From positions 1 to 51,249 of the forward strand of contig JAJQGU010000026.1 in the NCBI GenBank assembly GCA_021200315.1: DNA of 51,249 nt, written 5' to 3'. Below are positions 29,865 through 39,612 of this stretch, one piece after another. The position numbers and the translations under genes were made by a program. Source of the DNA: Akkermansiaceae bacterium (GTDB taxonomy: Bacteria; Verrucomicrobiota; Verrucomicrobiia; Verrucomicrobiales; Akkermansiaceae). The notes beneath the pieces were generated by a model. The model worked only from the letters and a program-made list of their open reading frames with translations, did no database searches and was not told where the DNA came from. How positions within the stretch are numbered: position 1 is the stretch's first letter; each line of letters begins with the position of its first letter.

Positions 29865-32063
29865 ATGAGGGTTCTGCGCACCATTCTGCTGAGTCTTCTG
29901 GCCGTGATTCTGATCGTGGCCAGCGTTTTTCTGACGATCGACGGCAATCTGTCCCGTCTCACAGGGTGGTATCGCTTTGAAAAGGGCGGCCTCATTTTTC
30001 GCGACCAGCAGGCGCAGTTCCCCAAGGTCAACTGGATGCGCGTTGCTGATCTGCATGATACGATCGAGGCGCGGCGGGAGCGGGATGGCTCCTGGTGGAT
30101 TTGTTCCCCGTTTCACGACAGGATGGATCCCCGCGCCGTCAATCTCATCCTCAATTTCACCGCCCAGACGAGTCTCGTCGACACGCTGCCCTACACGCGG
30201 GAGCTGCGCCGCCGCCTGCGCGAGTTCGGCGTGGAATCCGCCCCGGTTCGCATCACGCTCAAGGAACAGGGGAAAGGAGCCAGCGACCGCACGATCGCGC
30301 GTTATACGCTCGGCTCCACCTCCCCCTGGCTGGCGGACGTGGGCGACGGCAGGAGCGTGACGCCCACTACCTACATGCGCACGGATTTCTACGGAAGGGA
30401 CAAACGCGTCCATGTCGTTACCGGCAATATTCTTTCCCTGTTTCAGGAAGGGCTGCATAAACTGCGCGACCAGTCGCCTCTGCGCTTTGAGGCGGAACAT
30501 GTCCTCTCCGTGTCGCTTCGCCGCCCCGGCGGTGTCCCTCTGGTGTTGGAAAGGCGCGGGAGCGGCTGGTTTCTGAGCGCCCCGACGCCCGCTCGGGCGG
30601 ATGCCGCCCAGGTGGAGGCACTCCTCTCGAATCTGGCCGGGTTGCGGGCAGTGAAGACGGAATCCGCTGAAAATGTCCGCCTTCCTGAAATCCCCGAGGA
30701 GGATCTTTTACAGATCTCTCTGTCGCTTCAGGGCAGAACCGAACCGGTGGTGCTTTCCATTTATCCCGCTGAAGGAGAGGGTGAGCCCTCTGTGCAGAGA
30801 GCCGTGGTGTCCGATCGCCCCGCCGTGTTCACGCTCAAAGCGGCGCGGACTGTCTCCCTGCGCGGGGCCTGGACGCGCGTGCTGGGGGAGGCCTTTCGTC
30901 TGCCCGTTCTTCCCAAGGCGGCGTGGTCTGAAATCCGCAGCCGCGACCGCGAGGTGGCCGTGTCCGAGCTGGAGCTCGATCCGGAGGATCTGCGATCCCG
31001 GCAATTTGCCGAGTTCAAGCCGGAGGATATCGAGCGCGCGCTCATTCGCTTCAAGTTTTCGGAGTTTCCTCTGCGCCTTCTTCTGATCCCGGCCGACAAG
31101 GTGGGGCGGATGGATGATCATTGGATGGTTTCCGCGTCCGGACGCGCTTTCATCGAGGCGGCTCCCGAGCGCGTGGATGCCTTTCTCAAATCGTTCTCGC
31201 AGCTGCCCGTGGCCGGTTTCGCCGCGGATGCCCGCAGTGAAAGTGAACGCAGAGCCTGCATGGAGCAATATGGCCTTTCGGATCCCGCCTATATCGTCAT
31301 TTTCGCCCGCAAACCCTGTCCCCTGCGTGCTCACGTCTTCGGATATTCCGTCCCCTTGATCCGGGATCGTTCCCCGCTTACCTTCCTGTTCGGCCGCGCC
31401 GCGGACGGCGAAGGGCATATGGCCTGGTATGGGATGGCGGAGGGGAGCGACAGCATCTATCGCGTCAGGCCGCGGCTCGTCAGTTTTCTTTCCATGTCTG
31501 AAGACGCTTGGAAGAGCAGGCGGATGTGCAGCTTTGCCCTTTCGAATGTCAAATCGGTCTCTCTCCGTTATCAGAAGGCCACTCTGCGCCTGGATTATGA
31601 TTACCTCGGCGAAACGTGGACGGGGACTCTCGACGGGGAGGATGTGACCGCCCGCGTCAATCCGAATCGGGCGAACTACTACTTGAAGACGCTGCAGACG
31701 CTGCAGGTGGGCAATTGGCTTGACTCTTCCGACGAGGAAGTGCTGGACGCCTTAAGGAACCCCGTATTCAGCGTTTCTCTCTCTTTGGAGATTCCGGATT
31801 ATTCGAATGCGGAAAGCATTGTGGTGGAAGGCCATGAAGGGGATCTTTTCAGCGAGGGCGACAGCGAGATCGACAAGCGTCTGCGCGATGCCGCCTTGAC
31901 GCGGCGTACGATCCGCCGGAAGACTGTTACGATTGAGATAGCCCCCTCGGAGGAGATGGGGAAGAACAGCTTTTTCTACGGCAGGATCCGCGAAACCGGG
32001 CAGCTTTTCATGCTTCCGGTCGATCGTGCGCTCCGGCTCGATGGCGGCGTGCTCGACATGTAG
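29865..32063 (+). CDS. DUF4340-containing membrane-anchored protein
   Basis: The protein is 732 aa, with one N-terminal helix (ILLSLLAVILIVASVFLTI) and a long extracytoplasmic part with repeated mixed alpha/beta units such as VLSVSLRRPGGVPLVLERRGSGWFLSAP, the pattern of DUF4340. It starts 3 nt after the GldG-like stop and so is translationally coupled. DUF4340 proteins regularly follow GldG-like genes, suggesting one envelope complex. Function unknown. Confidence 0.82.
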   Translation: MRVLRTILLSLLAVILIVASVFLTIDGNLSRLTGWYRFEKGGLIFRDQQAQFPKVNWMRVADLHDTIEARRERDGSWWICSPFHDRMDPRAVNLILNFTAQTSLVDTLPYTRELRRRLREFGVESAPVRITLKEQGKGASDRTIARYTLGSTSPWLADVGDGRSVTPTTYMRTDFYGRDKRVHVVTGNILSLFQEGLHKLRDQSPLRFEAEHVLSVSLRRPGGVPLVLERRGSGWFLSAPTPARADAAQVEALLSNLAGLRAVKTESAENVRLPEIPEEDLLQISLSLQGRTEPVVLSIYPAEGEGEPSVQRAVVSDRPAVFTLKAARTVSLRGAWTRVLGEAFRLPVLPKAAWSEIRSRDREVAVSELELDPEDLRSRQFAEFKPEDIERALIRFKFSEFPLRLLLIPADKVGRMDDHWMVSASGRAFIEAAPERVDAFLKSFSQLPVAGFAADARSESERRACMEQYGLSDPAYIVIFARKPCPLRAHVFGYSVPLIRDRSPLTFLFGRAADGEGHMAWYGMAEGSDSIYRVRPRLVSFLSMSEDAWKSRRMCSFALSNVKSVSLRYQKATLRLDYDYLGETWTGTLDGEDVTARVNPNRANYYLKTLQTLQVGNWLDSSDEEVLDALRNPVFSVSLSLEIPDYSNAESIVVEGHEGDLFSEGDSEIDKRLRDAALTRRTIRRKTVTIEIAPSEEMGKNSFFYGRIRETGQLFMLPVDRALRLDGGVLDM

Positions 32064-32130
32064 CGTTGCTCGGGGGGGGGCGGCGCTCTTCGCTCTCCCG
32101 GGCCGCTCCGGTAATGTACGAAGTCCGGCG

Positions 32131-32166
32131 GCCGTTCCCGGTTTCGCGCTGGCGGCCGGGAACGGC
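32131..32166. terminator. Hairpin between convergent genes
   Basis: GCCGTTCCCGG (32131-32141) pairs perfectly with CCGGGAACGGC (32156-32166), an 11-bp stem with a 14-nt loop between the DUF4340 gene and the mutase gene. There is no T-run on either side, so termination strength is uncertain. Confidence 0.5.
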
Positions 32167-32186
32167 TAGAGGGAACTCCGGGCTGA

Positions 32187-34127
32187 TCACGCCATGCGGT
32201 GGCGGGCGTCCGCTTCGAGGGCGGCCCACAGAGAGCCGAGGACAGCGCTTACGCGGGTGCGTGAGGCGGCGACGTCGGAACCCGGTGCCCCGTGGGCGAA
32301 GAGGTAGTATTTGATCTTCGGTTCCGTGCCCGATGGACGCACGGCGAAGGAACGCCCGTCTTCCAAATCGACGAAGAGCATCTTTTCGGCGGGGATGGGA
32401 TCCCCCTCCGCGTCGGTGAGATCGCCCTTCGAATAATCGCGCACGGCAGCGACGCGCGCCCCGTCCATCACGGTTGGCGGCGCGTCGGAATAGGACTGGG
32501 CAAGTGCGGCGATTTTTGCCGCGCCGTCGGCTCCTTCCATGACGAGGGATTTCCCCGCTTCGAGATATACCCCGAATTGCGTGAAGATTTTCTCGAGAAT
32601 CTGCAGGAGGCTCGTCCCCCGGTTGGCGGCCCAGGCGGCCAGTTCGGCGATGAGCAGGGCGGCGGCGTTCGCGTCTTTGTCACGCACGAAGTCCTGCGCC
32701 AGGTAGCCGTAGCTCTCTTCTCCGCCGAACACGAAGAACCTGCTGTGTTCAAGGCGCAGGGCGCGGGTCTGCCGTTCGCTCATTCCGCGGTAGCCGCGGC
32801 GCAGCTCGGCGGGGATGGCCTCTTCGTACTTGCCGAGCTTGGCGGCAATGTATTTGAAGCCGGTGAGCACATTCACCACGGGAATGCCGAAAGAATGCGC
32901 GATGGCGTCCTGCAGCGGGGTTGTCACGAAGGTTTTGATGACGGTTGTATGGCTGAGATTCTGCGGGGTGATCATGCCCGTCTCGAGCATGGTCATGCAG
33001 CGGTACCAGAGAAGAAGCGAGCCGATTTGGTTGCCGGTGAGCAGCTCCATTTCTCCGGAGGCGTTGCGTGCGGCGATGCCCATGCGGTCGGAATCCGGGT
33101 CGGTGGCAATGACGATGTCGGCTCTCGTGGCGTTGGCCTGTTCGATGGCCATGGCGAGAGCGGGGGCGTTTTCGGGATTGGGAGAGGCCACGGTGGGGAA
33201 ACGGCCGTCGAGCTCGTCTTGGGCGGCCACCGTGCTCACCTTGCAGCCGAGTTCGCGCAGCAGGGGGATAATGCAGCGGCCTCCCGTGCCGTGCAGGCGG
33301 GTGTAGACCACGCTGGAGCCGCCCCGTTCGAATTCCGCCGGGCGCAGGATGATTGTCTTGAGGCGGTCCATGAAAATGCGGTCGAATTCCGGCCCGAGAA
33401 TGCGCAGCGCGCCCCGTTCGGTCTCGGGCAGGGGCTCGTAGGCATCGCTCGTGAGGCGGTTCACTTCGGCGATCACGCCCTTGTCGTGCGGGGCGATCAA
33501 TTGGGCTCCGTCGGCGAAATAGGCTTTAAAGCCATTGTCGTGTGCGGGGTTGTGGCTTGCGGTGATCACCACGCCGGCGTCGGCGTTCAGCTCGCGGATG
33601 GCGAAGGAGACTTCAGGCGTGGAGCAGGGGCCGTCGAAAAGAGCCGTGTCGCAGCCGAGATCGGTGGCGATGCGGGCGCAGAACTCCGCGAAGTCGCGGG
33701 AGAAGTGCCGGGTGTCGTGCCCGATGGCGATCAGCGGCCTGCGGCCGATGCCCGCTTCGGTCAGGAAGCGTCTCATGTAAATGATGAGGCCGCGCATGGC
33801 GCGCCCCACGTTGAAGTGGTTCATGCAGGCCGTGCCTACTGCGGGGTGTTCCGGGCGGCCGTTCGGTCCGCCTGCCCCCTGTTCTGCGGATGTAACGATA
33901 GAGCCGATCGTGCGGCCGCGCAGCCCGCCTGTGCCGAAACTGAGCGTTTTGTAAAAGCGGTCGTTCAATTCCTGCCAGGCTCCCTGGCGGGCGAGTTCGT
34001 CCACGGCGCGGGGAGCCGTATCTCCCTGTGCGCCGGCGAGCAGAAGGCGGATGTTTTCCAAAGAGGAGGAAAGGAGCTGTCCGTTGCGGACCGCCTTTTC
34101 GAGCAGTGAAGAAAGGGAACTGTCCAT
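32187..34127 (-). CDS. Phospho-sugar mutase (phosphoglucomutase/phosphomannomutase)
   Basis: Alpha-D-phosphohexomutase that interconverts hexose 1- and 6-phosphates. The four signatures are in order: LSFGTGGLRGRTIG near the N-terminus, the phosphoserine loop VVITASHNPAHDNGFKAY (about residue 200), the metal loop ATDPDSDRMGIA, the sugar loop FGGEESYGY, and the phosphate loop RPSGTEPKIKYYLF. Length is 646 aa, matching the long PgcA-like group. ATG 34127 is chosen because the promoter lies directly before it. Together with pgi and glf it feeds sugar-nucleotide supply. Glucose versus mannose preference cannot be told. Confidence 0.92.
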   Translation of the reverse strand: MDSSLSSLLEKAVRNGQLLSSSLENIRLLLAGAQGDTAPRAVDELARQGAWQELNDRFYKTLSFGTGGLRGRTIGSIVTSAEQGAGGPNGRPEHPAVGTACMNHFNVGRAMRGLIIYMRRFLTEAGIGRRPLIAIGHDTRHFSRDFAEFCARIATDLGCDTALFDGPCSTPEVSFAIRELNADAGVVITASHNPAHDNGFKAYFADGAQLIAPHDKGVIAEVNRLTSDAYEPLPETERGALRILGPEFDRIFMDRLKTIILRPAEFERGGSSVVYTRLHGTGGRCIIPLLRELGCKVSTVAAQDELDGRFPTVASPNPENAPALAMAIEQANATRADIVIATDPDSDRMGIAARNASGEMELLTGNQIGSLLLWYRCMTMLETGMITPQNLSHTTVIKTFVTTPLQDAIAHSFGIPVVNVLTGFKYIAAKLGKYEEAIPAELRRGYRGMSERQTRALRLEHSRFFVFGGEESYGYLAQDFVRDKDANAAALLIAELAAWAANRGTSLLQILEKIFTQFGVYLEAGKSLVMEGADGAAKIAALAQSYSDAPPTVMDGARVAAVRDYSKGDLTDAEGDPIPAEKMLFVDLEDGRSFAVRPSGTEPKIKYYLFAHGAPGSDVAASRTRVSAVLGSLWAALEADARHRMA

Positions 34128-34134
34128 GGCTTTT

Positions 34135-34164
34135 ATTCTATGCGCCGCGAGGGTGTAAAGGCAA
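34135..34164 (-). promoter_or_regulatory. Promoter of the mutase gene, leaderless
   Basis: Minus strand: TTGCCT (34159-34164), 18 bp, TAGAAT (34135-34140), then 7 nt and the ATG. Confidence 0.6.
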
Positions 34165-34401
34165 GCCCGTATCCCGGAAGCGGCGAAAAATTCAGGGCGA
34201 TTCCGCCGTGGTAGTGCTCCTCCATCCATGCTATGCCTTCCGCCGGAAGGCGGACGTTGTTCGGTGTGACCACGCAGATGGCTTGCGCGTCTGGAAATAA
34301 TCGTGCCGAACCCGGACGGCTTTCATTTCAGCAAGAGCTTCTTCTGCATCAAGTCTTTTCCCCTCAGCCGCCCGATTTTTTCAAAAAATTGAAAAAAAGG
34401 C

Positions 34402-34429
34402 TTGCCATGCGGTGGAAAATCATTATACT
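34402..34429 (+). promoter_or_regulatory. Promoter of the str-S10 operon
   Basis: TTGCCA (34402-34407), 16 bp, TATACT (34424-34429), with an A-rich tract (UP-element-like) just upstream at 34381-34398. Start predicted near 34436. The region 34165-34380 between this promoter and that of the mutase shows no gene. Confidence 0.7.
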
Positions 34430-34435
34430 GGGCGT

Positions 34436-34568
34436 CCCTTATCGGCGCCAACGGGCGCGAAATAACGGTTTTTATCGGGTGCGCCTCCGGAGAAAAGGCC
34501 GGCTTCCGCGAATGGGAAGCCGCTTGTCATCAGGTGGTCATCCGGCGAACAAACAAAAAGCAGGAAAC
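34436..34568 (+). promoter_or_regulatory. Structured 5' leader of rpsL
   Basis: A leader of about 133 nt with two hairpins: GCGCC-AACG-GGCGC (34445-34458, loop included in part) and GGCTTCC/GGAAGCC (34501-34507 with 34515-34521). It is a plausible site for ribosomal-protein feedback, but I do not recognise a known motif. Confidence 0.4.
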
Positions 34569-34949
34569 ATGCCGACCATCAATCAACTCGTCCGCAAGGG
34601 ACGCATTACTCCGGAAGTGAAATCCAAGTCGCGTGCGCTCCATAGCTGTCCGCAGCGCCGTGGCGTCTGCCTTCAGGTAATGACCCGTACGCCCAAGAAG
34701 CCGAATTCGGCTCTCCGCAAGGTGGCGAAGGTCCGCCTCACCAACGGCGAAGAAGTGATCGCCTACATCGGAGGCGAGGGGCACAACCTTCAGGAACACT
34801 CCATCGTGCTCGTGCGCGGGGGCCGCGTGAAGGACTTGCCCGGCGTTCGCTACCACATAGTCCGCGGCGCGCTGGATTGTCTGGGCGTCGACAAGCGGCG
34901 CCGAGGCCGTTCGAAGTACGGCGCCAAGCGTCCGAAAGCCGCCAAATAA
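34569..34949 (+). CDS. rpsL: 30S ribosomal protein S12
   Basis: Decoding-centre protein of the small subunit, 126 aa. It runs [15 protein letters not shown], then [31 protein letters not shown] and [27 protein letters not shown], all conserved. The Lys of [11 protein letters not shown] is wild type, so no streptomycin-resistance change is visible there. A weak AGGA precedes the ATG. First gene of the operon. Confidence 0.98.
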   Translation: MPTINQLVRKGRITPEVKSKSRALHSCPQRRGVCLQVMTRTPKKPNSALRKVAKVRLTNGEEVIAYIGGEGHNLQEHSIVLVRGGRVKDLPGVRYHIVRGALDCLGVDKRRRGRSKYGAKRPKAAK

Positions 34950-34972
34950 CTCTTTTTATACCATCGAATACC

Positions 34973-35446
34973 ATGGCTCGTCGCAAACGCGTCTACAAGA
35001 AGATCGAACGTCGTGACTCCCGTTACGATTCAGCCCTTGTCGGCAAATTTATCGGCAAGGTGATGCTCAACGGCAAGCGCTCCTTGGCGGAGCGCATTGT
35101 CTACAAGGCCATCGACCTGGCCAACGAAGGCACCGACACGGTCGGGCCTCTGGAGATTCTCACCCGCGCCATCGAGAATGCCAAGCCGCGCGTGGAAGTG
35201 AAGAGCCGCCGCGTGGGCGGCGCCACCTACCAGGTGCCTTTGGAAGTGGCTCCCGACCGCTCCGAAGCGCTCGCCATGCGCTGGATCATCGGCTATGCCC
35301 GCAACCGCAAGGGTATCCCGATGTACAAGGCGCTGGCCAACGAAATCAAGGAAGCGGCCAATAACCAGGGCGCGTCCGTCCGCAAGCGCGACGATGTGCA
35401 CAAGATGGCTCAGGCCAACCGCGCCTTCGCGCATTTCCGCTGGTGA
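34973..35446 (+). CDS. rpsG: 30S ribosomal protein S7
   Basis: Primary binder of the 16S 3' domain, 157 aa. MARRKRVYKKIERRDSRYDS, NGKRSLAERIVYKAID and VEVKSRRVGGATYQVPLEV are conserved. The start at 34973 is taken over an upstream in-frame ATG inside rpsL. No SD; the leader is TTTATACCATCGAATACC. It lies 23 nt after rpsL. Confidence 0.98.
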   Translation: MARRKRVYKKIERRDSRYDSALVGKFIGKVMLNGKRSLAERIVYKAIDLANEGTDTVGPLEILTRAIENAKPRVEVKSRRVGGATYQVPLEVAPDRSEALAMRWIIGYARNRKGIPMYKALANEIKEAANNQGASVRKRDDVHKMAQANRAFAHFRW

Positions 35447-35487
35447 TCCGGCTGTCCGAGGACAACAAGAAACCCTCATTGTAGTTT

Positions 35488-37638
35488 ATGGCAACAAGTG
35501 TCAGCAATCCGAACCGGAAGGCGCCTCTCGAACGCTACCGCAACATCGGCATTTCCGCCCACATTGACGCGGGCAAGACCACGCTTTCCGAACGCATACT
35601 TTTCTATACCGGCATGATCCACAAGATCGGCGAGGTGCATGACGGCGCCGCGACGACCGACTGGATGGAGCAGGAGCAGGAGCGCGGCATCACGATCACC
35701 TCGGCCGCCGTGACGACGAACTGGAAGCAGCTCCCTCGGGAGGGCTCCGTGAAGCTGTTCGAAGACGAGAACTTTCAGATCAATATCATTGACACTCCCG
35801 GCCACGTGGATTTCACGGCGGAAGTGGAGCGCTCCCTGCGCGTGCTCGACGGGGCGATCGTGGTGTTCTGCGGGGTGGCCGGGGTGCAGCCTCAGACGGA
35901 GACGGTCTGGCGGCAGGCGACCAAGTACAATGTTCCCCGCATTTGCTTCGTCAACAAGATGGACCGCACGGGGGCGAATTTCTTCAACGTGATGAACGAC
36001 ATCACGACGAAGCTGCACGCCAATGCGGCTCCCGTTCTCATCCCGATCGGCTCGGAAGACAGTCTTGCCGGCCAGATTGACGTGGTCAACCAGAAAGCCA
36101 TCTTTTACGCGGACTCCGACAAGCTCGGCTCGACTTATGAGGTGAAGGAGATTCCGGACGAACTGAAAGGGCAGGCCGAGGAGCAGCTGCACGAGCTTAT
36201 TTCCCGCGTGGCCGACGTGGACGACGAGCTTGCCGAAAAATTCCTGATGGAGGAGCCCATCTCCCCGCTCGAGCTCAAGCAGGCCATCCGGCGTGCCACC
36301 ATCGCCAACAAATTTATTCCCGTCGCCGGTGGCTCGGCGTTCAAGAACAAGGGTGTGCAGGCTCTGCTCGACGCCGTGATCGATTATCTTCCCGCTCCGA
36401 CGGAAACCAAGCCCGCGCATGCTGTCAGCACGCTCGACCCCGAGCTGAGCGAAGACATTGTCGCGTCCGACGACGCTAAGCCCGTAGCGCTTGCCTTCAA
36501 GCTCTGGGCCGACAAGTTCGTGGGCAAGCTCGTCTTCATCCGCGTATACTCCGGCAGCATCAAAAAGGGTGACACGATTTACAATCCCCGTACGCGCAAG
36601 ACTGAGCGTGTGGGACGTCTCATGCAGATCCAGGCCAATCAGAACACGGATGTGGACGCCGTGTATTCCGGCGATATCGCCGCTATCGTGGGGCTGCGCA
36701 ATGTCACCACGGGCGATACTCTCACCTGCGACGACAACGACTATACGCTCGAGCCGCCCACTTTCCCGGAACCCGTGATCTCCATGGCTGTCGAGCCCAA
36801 GACCAAGGGCGACCAGGAGAAGATGTCCAACGCGCTGGGGCGCCTCTCCGAAGAGGATCCGACGTTCCGCGTGAAGACCGATGAGGAGACCGGGCAGACG
36901 ATCATTTCCGGCATGGGCGAGCTTCACCTCGACATCATCATTGACCGCATTCTGCGCGAATTCAAGGTGGAGGCTACGGTGGGCAAGCCCCAGATCGCCT
37001 ATCGCGAAACGATTACGGCTCCCGCTCACGGCGAAGGCAAGCTGATCAAGCAGTCCGGCGGCCGCGGCCAGTACGGCCACGTCATCATCGACGTGAAGCC
37101 CAATGAGCGCGGCAAGGGGTTGACGATCGAGAACAAGGTGGTGGGCGGCGCCATTCCGAAGGAATACATGAACGCAGTCTATGCCGGCATTAATGAAGCC
37201 ATGACGACGGGCGTGATAGCCGGGTACCCGGTGGTGGACGTTCATGTGGACGTGGTCGACGGCTCCTATCACGAAGTGGACTCCAACGAGAATGCGTTCA
37301 AAATGGCCGCTATCTTCGCCATGAAAGACGCCTTCAAGAAGGCCAAGCCCATCATGCTTGAGCCGATCATGGCAGTTGAGGTCTCCACGCCGACCGATTA
37401 CCAAGGCGACGTCATGGGTGACCTGAACCGCCGCCGCGGTCAGATCACCAATATGGAAAACAAGGCGTCGGACTGCATTCTTAAGGCCAATGTCCCCCTT
37501 TCCGAAATGTTTGGATATTCCACCGTGGTGCGCACGCTGTCGAGCGGGCGGGCCTCGTATTCCATGGAGCCCTCCTATTTCGAGCAAGTGCCTCAGAATA
37601 TCGTTGACGCAATCGTCAAGGAGCGCGTAGGCAAGTAA
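35488..37638 (+). CDS. fusA: Translation elongation factor G
   Basis: GTPase that drives ribosomal translocation, 716 aa. G1 is AHIDAGKTTLSERILFYTG near residue 26, the switch region MEQEQERGITITSAA, G3 DTPGHVDFTAEVERSLR, G4 FVNKMDRTGANF, then the domain IV loop GGRGQYGHV and the C-terminal EPIMAVEVSTPTDYQGDVMGDLNRRRG. It lies 41 nt after rpsG. No SD. The tuf gene that often follows is absent; rpsJ comes next. Confidence 0.97.
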   Translation: MATSVSNPNRKAPLERYRNIGISAHIDAGKTTLSERILFYTGMIHKIGEVHDGAATTDWMEQEQERGITITSAAVTTNWKQLPREGSVKLFEDENFQINIIDTPGHVDFTAEVERSLRVLDGAIVVFCGVAGVQPQTETVWRQATKYNVPRICFVNKMDRTGANFFNVMNDITTKLHANAAPVLIPIGSEDSLAGQIDVVNQKAIFYADSDKLGSTYEVKEIPDELKGQAEEQLHELISRVADVDDELAEKFLMEEPISPLELKQAIRRATIANKFIPVAGGSAFKNKGVQALLDAVIDYLPAPTETKPAHAVSTLDPELSEDIVASDDAKPVALAFKLWADKFVGKLVFIRVYSGSIKKGDTIYNPRTRKTERVGRLMQIQANQNTDVDAVYSGDIAAIVGLRNVTTGDTLTCDDNDYTLEPPTFPEPVISMAVEPKTKGDQEKMSNALGRLSEEDPTFRVKTDEETGQTIISGMGELHLDIIIDRILREFKVEATVGKPQIAYRETITAPAHGEGKLIKQSGGRGQYGHVIIDVKPNERGKGLTIENKVVGGAIPKEYMNAVYAGINEAMTTGVIAGYPVVDVHVDVVDGSYHEVDSNENAFKMAAIFAMKDAFKKAKPIMLEPIMAVEVSTPTDYQGDVMGDLNRRRGQITNMENKASDCILKANVPLSEMFGYSTVVRTLSSGRASYSMEPSYFEQVPQNIVDAIVKERVGK

Positions 37639-37674
37639 CCTCGGATCAATCAATCATCAACATACCGCAAGTTC

Positions 37675-37983
37675 ATGCAAAGTCCAAAAATCCGCATACG
37701 TCTCTGCGCGTTTGATTCCCGCGCCATCGACCGCTCCGCCCAGGAGATCGTCGAGACGGCCAAGCGCACCGGAGCCAAGGTGTCCGGTCCGATTCCTTTG
37801 CCTACTCGTATTGAGAAGTTCTCTGTGAACCGCTCGGTGCATGTGAATAAGAAATCGGCCGAACAATTCGAAATCCGCACGCACAAGCGTCTTCTCGATA
37901 TCATCGAACCGACTTCCCATACGGTGGACGAGCTCAAGAAGCTCAATCTCCCGGCCGGGGTGGACATCACCATCAAGATCTGA
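37675..37983 (+). CDS. rpsJ: 30S ribosomal protein S10
   Basis: Length is 102 aa. [32 protein letters not shown] and [35 protein letters not shown] are conserved; S10 also acts in Nus antitermination. It starts 36 nt after fusA with an A-rich leader and no SD, and begins the S10 part of the cluster. Confidence 0.97.
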   Translation: MQSPKIRIRLCAFDSRAIDRSAQEIVETAKRTGAKVSGPIPLPTRIEKFSVNRSVHVNKKSAEQFEIRTHKRLLDIIEPTSHTVDELKKLNLPAGVDITIKI

Positions 37984-38016
37984 TTTCAGGAGCCCACATC
38001 ACATTGATACACGAAT

Positions 38017-38661
38017 ATGTCTTTAGGATTAATCGGTAAAAAGGTCGGCATGACCCGCATCTTCAGCCAGGAGACAGGCGCCATGGTGCCTGTGACCGTC
38101 ATCGACGTGGCCGGCAATGCCTTTGCTCAGATCAAGACGGCTGCGGGAGATGGGTACGATGCCGTTCAGGTGGCGTTTGACGCTCAGAAGGAAAGCCGTC
38201 TGACAAGACCCGTGGCCGGGCATTTCAAGAAGCTCGGCATTGCGCCCGCCAAGGTTCTGAAAGAATTCCGCGTGGAGGCCGCCGAGCTTCCCGCCCAAGG
38301 AGCCGCTCACCCCGGCGCGGCGCTTTTCGAAGCGGGCGCTTGGGTGGATGTGATCGGCACGTCGAAGGGTCGGGGCTTCCAAGGCGCGATGCGCCGCCAT
38401 AATTTCCACGGTTCCCCTGCGGCTCATGGCTCCATGATGCATCGCCGCACGGGGTCGGTGGGCGCTTGCGCCACGCCGAGCCGCGTGTGGAAGGGGCAGA
38501 AGATGCCCGGGCACATGGGCAATGTACGCCGTACGGTGCAGAATCTCCGCGTCGTGCAGGTTCGCCCGGACGACAACGTGATTCTCGTTTCCGGCCCCGT
38601 ACCCGGAGCCCGCGGTTCCTACGTCGTCGTCCGCCCCGCCAAGAAGAAACAGGGCAAATAA
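38017..38661 (+). CDS. rplC: 50S ribosomal protein L3
   Basis: Length is 214 aa. It begins MSLGLIGKKVGMTRIFSQETG and contains the signature around GRGFQGAMRRHNFHGSPAAHGSMMHRRTGSVG with KGQKMPGHMG following. The Gln/His-rich loop that reaches the peptidyl-transferase centre is intact. AGGAG occurs 27 nt before the ATG, too far to act as SD. Confidence 0.97.
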   Translation: MSLGLIGKKVGMTRIFSQETGAMVPVTVIDVAGNAFAQIKTAAGDGYDAVQVAFDAQKESRLTRPVAGHFKKLGIAPAKVLKEFRVEAAELPAQGAAHPGAALFEAGAWVDVIGTSKGRGFQGAMRRHNFHGSPAAHGSMMHRRTGSVGACATPSRVWKGQKMPGHMGNVRRTVQNLRVVQVRPDDNVILVSGPVPGARGSYVVVRPAKKKQGK

Positions 38662-38687
38662 CACATTGAACCAGGAATAACGCAATT

Positions 38688-39296
38688 ATGTCCGCTAAGA
38701 CTCTTACATTGGAAGAAGCCGCCTCCGCCGGGATTGTGACGGTGGGCAGCGACAAGGGCTCGCAGGCCGTCCATGATCTCGTGGTTGCCTACAGAGCCAA
38801 TCGCCGCACCGGTTCCGCCTGCACCAAAACGCGTGCCGAGGTGGCCGGCGCCAACAGGAAGATGTATCGCCAGAAAGGCACGGGCAACGCCCGCCACGGC
38901 GATCATCAGTCCCCCATTTTCGTGGGAGGCGGTGTCGTGTTCGGCCCGCGTCCCCGCGATTTCTCGAAGAAGGTCAACAAGTCCGCCCGCCGTTTGGCTC
39001 TGCGCCGCGTGCTGGGGGATATCATCGGCGAAGGCAAGGCCGTGACGGTTCCCGCTTTCAGCGTGGAGGACGGCAAGACAAAGAGCTTTGTTGCCGCCGT
39101 GGCCGCGATCGCGCCTGAGAAGAAAGTGCTGATCGTGGCCGAGAGCTTCGATGAAATGACGTATCGTGCCGCCCGCAATGTGCAGAATGTCCTGCTGATG
39201 ACGGCGGCGGAAGTGAATGTGGAGCAGCTCCTCGACGCGGGGAAGGTTGTTCTCGTGGAATCCTCCCTGAGCAGACTTGCCGATCGCACGGCCTAG
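38688..39296 (+). CDS. rplD: 50S ribosomal protein L4
   Basis: Length is 202 aa. The tunnel-lining loop is recognisable in [47 protein letters not shown], followed by [17 protein letters not shown]4 autoregulates the S10 operon in Escherichia coli; whether it does here is not shown. Start 26 nt after rplC. Confidence 0.97.
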   Translation: MSAKTLTLEEAASAGIVTVGSDKGSQAVHDLVVAYRANRRTGSACTKTRAEVAGANRKMYRQKGTGNARHGDHQSPIFVGGGVVFGPRPRDFSKKVNKSARRLALRRVLGDIIGEGKAVTVPAFSVEDGKTKSFVAAVAAIAPEKKVLIVAESFDEMTYRAARNVQNVLLMTAAEVNVEQLLDAGKVVLVESSLSRLADRTA

Positions 39297-39300
39297 GATT

Positions 39301-39585
39301 ATGAAAGATATTTATCAAATTATCAAGAAGGTGCGCATCAGCGAAAAGGCCACCGTGCTGCATGAAAAGACCGGTGAAATTGTCTTTGAAGTTGATCGCA
39401 AAGCCAATAAGATCGAAATCAGGCAGGCCATCGAGAAGGCTTTCGATAAGAAAGTCCTCTCCGTGCGCACGGCCAATTGCGACGGCAAGGAACGCCGCAA
39501 GCGCCGTTCCGACGCGGGCCGCACGCCGCACTGGAAAAAGGCGTATGTGCGCCTGGCCGAGGGCGAATCGCTCGATCTTGTCTAA
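39301..39585 (+). CDS. rplW: 50S ribosomal protein L23
   Basis: Length is 94 aa, beside the exit tunnel where SRP docks. MKDIYQIIKKVRISEKATVLHEK, FEVDRKANKIEIRQAIEKAF and VRTANCDGKERR are conserved. ATG 39301, 4 nt after the rplD stop and preceded by TAGGATT, fits the family start better than an in-frame start at 39277 inside rplD. Confidence 0.95.
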   Translation: MKDIYQIIKKVRISEKATVLHEKTGEIVFEVDRKANKIEIRQAIEKAFDKKVLSVRTANCDGKERRKRRSDAGRTPHWKKAYVRLAEGESLDLV

Positions 39586-39612
39586 TGAAGAATCTCTGCT
39601 GAATCAGTAACC

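Noticed and set aside
35476..37653. 725-codon minus-strand frame opposite fusA
   Set aside because: Antisense shadow of fusA; composition is His/Val/Gly-rich and without domains.
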